DNA from: Echinarachnius parma
Lineage: Eukaryota > Echinodermata > Echinoidea > Clypeasteroida > Echinarachniidae
Reading direction: 5' to 3'
Length of the DNA: 64,000 nucleotides
Assembly (NCBI GenBank): GCA_037951105.1
Contig: JBAMJV010008409.1
Location: 17,501-81,500, forward strand
Positions 36,274 through 64,000 of this stretch are shown here, piece by piece. The stretch's first letter is position 1, and each line of letters begins with the position of its first letter. The notes under the pieces were generated by a model. It was given only the letters and a program-made list of their open reading frames with translations. It was not told where the DNA came from and ran no database searches. Made by a program: the position numbers and the translations under genes.

Positions 36274-37275
36274 TTAACCCTAAAAAGACTGGGCTATTTC
36301 GAACCTTTAAAAAACTGGGGGGGGGGGGGCTAAAAGGGGGCTAAAAGGGCCCCCCCCCCCCCCCCCCCTAAGATCTCGGCAACCGAAACTCCGATCGACT
36401 CCAAATTTGGCATGGTGATAGATGCCCATAAGATCTACAATATTGCATAGTTAAACTTTTATTTTTTATTAGAATATTATGCTAATTAGAGCTAATTAAT
36501 TATGCAAAAATTGAACTCTTTTTTTGTTGTATATTTTGTATTTTTCTCGGCAACCGAAACTCTGATCAACTCCAAATTTGGCATGGTGATAGATGCCCAT
36601 GAGCTCTACAATATTGCATAGTTGAATTATTTTTTTTAATTAGAATATGCTAATTAGAGCTAATTAATTATGCAAAAATTGTATTTTTTTTTTATTTGTT
36701 GGTATTTTTTGTATTTTTCTTTATATATGGTGATTCTTATGAAACAAAACTGTGTTCCTGGTACAATATACATGCTAAGATTATATAAATTTACACAATC
36801 TCTGATAAAACAACAGGAATATCATGAAAATTGATTTAGTTTTACCGTTTTCTATGTTTGTCTTTGTTTTTATCTTTTCTTTGTTTTTCTTTGTATTATT
36901 CTTTATATATTTTATTGTTTTATGCAAATGAGAATGCAATAGGTTTTATTAACCATGCCAAATGGGAATAGAAACAGTGCATGTGAAAAGATGGGCATAA
37001 AACTGCAATATAAAAGGTGCATCTAAAAACTCTGTATGTTATAATATGGAAGAAATCGAAAAAAATTTGAATTTTCAGTGACATGTGATCGCAAAATGTT
37101 ACATAACTCTGGGATCGTTGACCCGGTGTGGGCGAATTTGGTACCAAAAGTTGTGCAAGACTCTAAGGAAAAAAGTCATGAAGTGGCATCGTAAAATATT
37201 TAAGCGTTGCGAAGAAATCGCGAAAATAGCGGAGGGGGGAGGGGGCTAATTCAGCCCCCTCCCCCCCCCCCCCCC
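36274..37275. mobile_element. piggyBac-like non-autonomous element, second copy
   Basis: Left end TTAACCCTAAAAAGACTGGG and gctatttcgaacc match the copy at 46,947. The interior has two tandem units of about 175 bp (ctcggcaaccgaaactc..aatttggcatggtgatagat) at 36,368 and 36,547. The right end (cccccagtcttttttgg) abuts a family A MITE. Confidence 0.7.
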
Positions 37276-37836
37276 AGTCTTTTTTGGTCAAACTTAACTT
37301 TAGTAACCAAAACCTGCACCATTACGGTACAAAGTAATAGTTATAATTTCACCATGCTCGAAAAGTATACACAATTACAAACGACTAAGTAAAACCCCTG
37401 TTATCATTCAAAAAGAGCCGTTACAACTCAAGAGGGCGCTTTTTAAAAAAATCACTGGTTTTAGCCATTTTTCATACAAAATTGTGCATTTAATGTCTTG
37501 TTATATAATAATAATTGTTAATAATGATTCAATAGAGATATCATCAACGACTTTTTAAAAACCTATTCAGATTTTTTTCCAAGTAGTCTTTAAGCATTTT
37601 TAAATTTGTTTTCTAAAAAGTCTAAATATCCCCCGGTGATTGCTGGTGAAGAATCTTTTGAATAAAAATATACTTATGGATATTTCAGCCGTTTCTGAAC
37701 CGATTTTGATCAAATAAAGTTTATTCTGTCATTAAAATTGTATGTCGTTTCAAATTTGACAGTCAGTTTTTCATTATCTCACAAAAAAATATCGGGGGGC
37801 ACTTCGGGAAATACCAATACTCAACGGTACCTTTAA
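37276..37836. mobile_element. MITE family A copy, left end lost
   Basis: Interior accaaaacctgcaccattac and tcattcaaaaagagccgtta match the other family A copies; ends ctcaacggtacctttaa. Confidence 0.8.
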
Positions 37837-38680
37837 GAGGTGAATGAAACACACAAGAGCTAATCAAAATGGGTGGCGCCCACTGAAGGGAAATTACTAC
37901 CTTATCTCTTGACATTTATTTTTCATTCAGATTTAAAAATTATGTAGACAGTATTAAAATTCAACTAATTGTTCCAAGTCGTACACAGCTAGCATAATTA
38001 TGCAATCATTCACTCCCACGCACATAAACTTACATTTAATCATGCGTTTACGCATTTGTGTCATACGGACGTTAAACTTGTTGATAAAATATATACGAGG
38101 ACAGAAAATTAAAAACAAGTATGCAACGAATATGCATCAATGACATCAACTCTAACAGAACTGTGTCAATACGTGTTACACACGTTTTTTGTGCATGTGT
38201 GCGCGTTAATTTCCACCACTTACGGAACCACTACTATTTCCTGGTTCCATACGGGCCAACCATTTGCGAGTGCGCAAATGCTATTCGTGCGTACGTTTGT
38301 AGACAATAGATTCCCGGGCAATTCGTTTGCTCTGCATGCATTAGTCTTCGCAATTCAGACCGCATGAATGCATGCTTTAGAATGGTGATGTGTTTTCCAA
38401 TTTTTTTTTTTTTTTCTGGAAACATATTATTGTGAACTTGTTGATGGAATGGAATACTAAAGATGTTACCTTTCTTTAATAAGAATATTATTTTTGGGTG
38501 GTGGTACCCTTTAAGTGCAAAAGTTCTATTTTTCTTTTCACAAAAAAAGAAGATATTCATTGACACTAATCATTTTGACTCATTGTCAAATTGCCCCCCC
38601 AAAAGGAATCTTACATTATAAACAAATAATGTATTTTTCTACAAGACACACACACAAAAAAAAACATGTACAAAATGAAA
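37837..38680. other. Unassigned sequence
   Basis: No gene recognised; poly-T at 38,400-38,415. Confidence 0.5.
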
Positions 38681-38689
38681 CAGGTAATC

Positions 38690-38695
38690 TTTATT
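38690..38695 (-). terminator. Candidate MMUT polyadenylation signal (distal)
   Basis: Minus-strand AATAAA (plus tttatt). It would give a 3' UTR of about 2.4 kb. A closer AATAAA lies near 40,947. Which, if either, is used cannot be told from sequence. Confidence 0.2.
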
Positions 38696-39185
38696 CCTAG
38701 TAACTCATTTTAATTTATTTCCCTGACATAATTTATTAAAAAATGACCACGTCATTTTATTACAGTATTTACACAAAAGCACATATAATTCTGTTCAAGA
38801 TAATAATACAATAGTTCATAGATTTATTTGTGCCATAAAAACCATGAACACGAGTCTATATATACAACACACGCCATTTACTACCATAAGTTCTTTTGAA
38901 AATAACCTTTGAAACGCAACAAATACATATACTACTATATATTCTTTCATTAATTCTGTGTGGTCTTTTTGTTCATATCTTCAATGGAGGTGAGAGTGAG
39001 AAGTGATGACAATGATTATTTATACAAATCTGAAGAGAGCTAAATTTGGTTTCTAAAGTGCTACTCGTCTATAAATGCAATTATCTCTGAATAACCAAAA
39101 GTTACATCACCCTTATCTTTTTAAACTGACGATATGACCCTGAAACCTATTGTAGGTTTTCACTTCCAGACACTGTTATATTATC

Positions 39186-39698
39186 TTAAAGGGGTAGTAC
39201 AGTTTTGGTAAGGCTGAACTTTAGTAACCAAACCTGGACAGTAACATTATAAACTAATAGTTATAACTACACCATGCTCAAAAGGTATACAAAATTACAA
39301 ACGGCTAAGTAAAAAGCCCATTATCATTCAAAAAGAGCCATTAAAACACAAGGGCATTGGTTTTAACCATTTTTCATACAAAATTATGCATGTAATGTTT
39401 TATTGAAATCATGATTAAATAGAGAGATCATCAACAACTAATTAAAAAACGCTTTTGAAAATTTTAAAAAAAGTGTATGCATTTTTTTAATTTTTTGAAA
39501 AATTCATTAATTATTTGGGCCCAAAAATATTATAAGATCAGATATGTTTATTGATATTTCAGCCGTTTCTGGACCAATTTTGACCAAATAAAGTTTATTC
39601 TGCCATTAAAATTGCCTGTTCTCTCAAATTTGTCATTACCTCACAAAAAAATTGTGATGTGCAGCGCCCTCTCTACCAAAACTAAACTACCCCTTTAA
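39186..39698. mobile_element. MITE family A copy (TTAA ends)
   Basis: 513 bp. TTAAAGGGGTAGTACAGTT..aactaaactacccctttaa; same interior as 28,566. Confidence 0.9.
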
Positions 39699-39867
39699 TG
39701 TAAAAACATACTTACGGAAGCCAAGTTATCATAATTGCACAAGTCAAGGATGAAAGAATACTTATTGTGGTACACAGCTCCAGAAAAAATCATCTTGATA
39801 AAATTAATGTATCATACTGTTTAATTGTTTCAAATTCATTGCAAAGACAAATTATGACAACAAATTA

Positions 39868-39965
39868 TTTAGATTTACAAGTTGTGCGCATTTACAACTT
39901 ACAAGGAATTTAGATTTACAAGTTGTGCGCATTTACAACTTACAAGGAATTTAGATTACAAGTTG
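39868..39965. repeat. Duplicated 47-bp unit
   Basis: tttagatttacaagttgtgc plus gcatttacaacttacaagga occurs twice in tandem, with a third partial. Confidence 0.9.
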
Positions 39966-40557
39966 TGTACTATGTTGCTGTTCATTTAGGCTGTAAGAGC
40001 TGAAAGAAACTTTCAATTCAAGTCCATTTAGTGATTCATAGGGTTGTCTTGGCATTTACACAAGATTTGTAAAATTAATAAATTGTTTGAATATATTTTG
40101 TTGTTCACCATATCAACATTACCTTGAGTGATGGCACAATATAAATGCTTGTATATTATTATTATTAATATTTTGTTTACATAGATGTATTCACCAACCA
40201 AAAGTCGAGTAATCAAACTGAGGCAATTTCAAATATAAGATGTTGATATGGACTCCCAATATATTTCATAGCTGGCAGTTTAAACTGGTCTTGACAAGAG
40301 TTCTCAAGTACTGTCAAACCTCTATTGGCAGCATAATGCATATATCAGCCAACATGCTATTTCATCGCAAACAAGATTGTCAAACAACCAAAATAAAGCT
40401 TTTGATTGTGGCAGCCATTAATTATGATTTTGTTTTGTTAACCCAGGGTTAGCATCTCCTGTGCTTTTCCAGGGTCCTCCAAGAGGGACCTGCATCTAAA
40501 TACACCTTGGCATGAATGAGGATGTGTAAAAAAGCATGAATGGACTATAAAATAGCA

Positions 40558-40650
40558 CCTGCTGGAATGCTCCCCAGGGAGTGGAGAGTGTGCACAATAA
40601 AGTGCAGAAGTGTATCCAATGGCCGAGTTATAAATAATAATAATAATATT
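40558..40650. mobile_element. SINE-like element with ATA tail
   Basis: ctggaatgctccccaggga..gtatccaatggccgagttat followed by (ATA)n. Same family as 45,424. A further tail-like piece (cacaatataaatgcttgta with ATT) is at about 40,130-40,165. Confidence 0.6.
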
Positions 40651-40767
40651 AGATGCAGGTCCCTCTGGGAGAACAGAGCAAAAGAGCACTGAAGAGGCTA
40701 ACCTGGATAAATAAGACTACAAAAACAAAATACACACCACCATCAGTCCGTTTGCACTCAGCTCCCT

Positions 40768-41160
40768 AAATATTGTGACACGGCAACCAATCGAGGTCTC
40801 TAGCCTTTTCCTTCACATGTATTTTGCCATTAATGGCAGCTGTGATTCAAGTCCCTCATTTTTTACCAATGCTACAATCAACTATGTCAAGGATTGTAAC
40901 GGTGCAAATGATCGGGGTATCTCGTCTCTTCATTCACCTTTATTTTATCATCAATTGTAGCTGTGTTTCGAGTCTCTCATGTCTACCATTGCTACAATCA
41001 AGTCTTGTCGAGGATAGTGACATAGCAACAGATAATCTCTCGTCTTTTTGTTCAGCTTTATCTTACTGTCAATGGTAGCTGCGTTTCATGCGTTTCCCAT
41101 TTCTACCATTGCTGCAATCAAGTCTCTAGAGTGTATATTCCAGCATTGTCATGGCAACCG
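40768..41160. repeat. Tandem repeat of about 120 bp, three units, in the MMUT 3' region
   Basis: Anchors accaatgctacaatcaa (40,866), accattgctacaatcaa (40,985) and accattgctgcaatcaa (41,105) are 119-120 bp apart. The array starts directly after the MMUT stop codon, so it probably lies in the 3' UTR. Confidence 0.85.
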
Positions 41161-41163
41161 TAT

Positions 41164-62738
<21,575 letters not shown>

Positions 62739-63860
62739 TGTTCCAGATCTAGTACCTATAACTGAGAGAAATATTATCAAGTTTAATTTCATTTTATTAA
62801 TCATTTGATCACAAAACCGAAAGGAACACTGATATAGGTCACCCCTGCAAGTCAAGGGGTTAACTGCATATATTAACTGCATATTAACTACATATATGCT
62901 GCATTAACCCCTTGCTCCTTTGCCATGTAAAAAGCATGTCCAAGAAAACACTGACATTTTGTCATCAAATCACTATGGCTATGCCATGGACTCAAGGATG
63001 GGTGCTATTTCAACTGAAGATTACTTATAGTTATACACCAAACATTGCATAATCCCTCGGATAGCACAATAACTGGAGGTCCTATTTTGAAAAAGATTGT
63101 CATTGTCATTGACATTGTCAACTCTTGGACAGTCACTGACCCACGCCTGCGTCGCGATGTACACTAGCGAATGGGAAACTGTATGGCCAAGTATGCCCAA
63201 GTATGCCCAAAAATCACACTGCCGTATAGCAGTAGTGACTTCACTAACCCCCGTTTTTTTTTTGTAGGACTGTATATGACGTTAAATTAATCACAGTGTG
63301 TTTTTTTATTTTCTCACCAAACTTTGCAGATCGTGCTAGATGACAGGTTTAAAATCCTCCTTTTGGAGGCGTCACGTTGCCCCTAGCTAAATTGAAATGG
63401 GCTACAATTTTATTCGTTGGTCCTGAACTGCACATCAATCCAGCATCACCGCACACGTAATAATGGCGTTCACCGTGTAGCTAGCGCAAATTGTATTACG
63501 TCATCAATCATACGAACTTGTTTTGGTCGGAAGCAAGGCTCATCATCAACTGTTAAAACTGCAAAGTAAAAATGTATAATTTAATTTAATGTGTGTACGT
63601 TTTTTCATAAAAAATAAATATATTCCATCGTATTTTATTTAATTCTATTCAAAAATCAGTCGTTACAATTTTTAAATCCATATTCTTTAAAAGTTTGAAA
63701 AACAACAATTCGCAAGCAAAATACGGTAGTTTCATCTCAAGCGCACTCAGTGGCACACACTTTATTTCCGATTTGACAGGCATACAATAATGTGCGTAAG
63801 TAATTTACAACGTATCAATTCATGGCTGGACGAAGACTACCTAACGAAAGGTCATTTCAG
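62739..63860. other. Presumed 5' untranslated intron and upstream region of MMUT
   Basis: An acceptor-like tttctctcag ends about 25 bp before the MMUT ATG, so the first exon probably lies further right. No coding exon seen here. Confidence 0.5.
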
Positions 63861-63869
63861 CAACACACT

Positions 63870-63964
63870 TTTCACGGTACTTCCGTCGCAAGCGTGTGCG
63901 ATGATCAGCGCTCGACGCGACTGCATGGCAAATGAACGTGAAATATTGGCTGATTCATAGCAAG
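63870..63964. promoter_or_regulatory. Candidate bidirectional promoter
   Basis: CpG-rich against an AT-rich background, with ggtacttccgtcgc (ETS-type CGGAAGT on the minus strand) and a CCAAT box on the minus strand (plus atattggctg). On the plus strand it is followed by gaaaagtgg/gtaagtatc at 63,963-63,975, a strong 5' splice site for a divergent transcript leaving the window. Confidence 0.4.
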
Positions 63965-64000
63965 AAAAGTGGGTAAGTATCAAAAACACATCTTTCAATG

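Overview
This window is animal nuclear DNA, AT-rich and dense with introns, microsatellites, poly-C/poly-G tracts and short palindromic transposons. The gene content (a mitochondrial B12 enzyme with 19 coding exons and a neurotrophin-like secreted protein) together with the many inverted-repeat MITEs fits a marine invertebrate, most likely an echinoderm or another invertebrate deuterostome. The taxon is an inference; nothing in the window proves it.

The right third (41,164-62,738, minus strand) is one complete gene, methylmalonyl-CoA mutase (MMUT). I reconstructed all 19 coding exons by frame, splice sites and family conservation. They join without a frameshift or stop into 752 residues: mitochondrial presequence, TIM-barrel substrate domain, linker and C-terminal cobalamin domain with the DxHxxG ligand motif. 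Two of its 18 introns begin with GC instead of GT (introns 2 and 14). At least seven of its exons (7, 10, 11, 13, 14, 16, 17) have one or more decayed, same-strand copies in a neighbouring intron. The introns also hold an inverted pair of Penelope-like retroelement 3' ends, a 2.5-kb inverted-repeat element with nine copies of a 14-bp motif, a piggyBac-like TTAA element and several MITEs, two of which end about 20 bp from a splice site. The window ends in a possible bidirectional promoter.

The left two thirds (1-41 kb) is mostly intergenic. It holds a first exon of an unrecognised minus-strand gene (about 4.17-4.32 kb) with a CpG-rich promoter-like stretch behind it, a complete three-exon minus-strand gene (11,011-13,030) for a 199-residue secreted protein with neurotrophin-like spacing, a truncated LINE (7.04-8.08 kb), a second LINE 3' end with a 423-bp tandem duplication (20.5-21.45 kb), tRNA-derived SINE heads, and many copies of a limited set of palindromic elements. 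Several of these families recur inside the MMUT introns, so one mobile-element population has shaped the whole window.

The two complete genes are not functionally linked: MMUT acts in mitochondrial propionate/odd-chain/branched-chain catabolism, and the neurotrophin-like protein would be an extracellular ligand. The clearest unusual signals are the exon echoes around MMUT, the in-frame GC-AG introns, and the element carrying the GGTAACGGAAGGAC motif next to exon 2.
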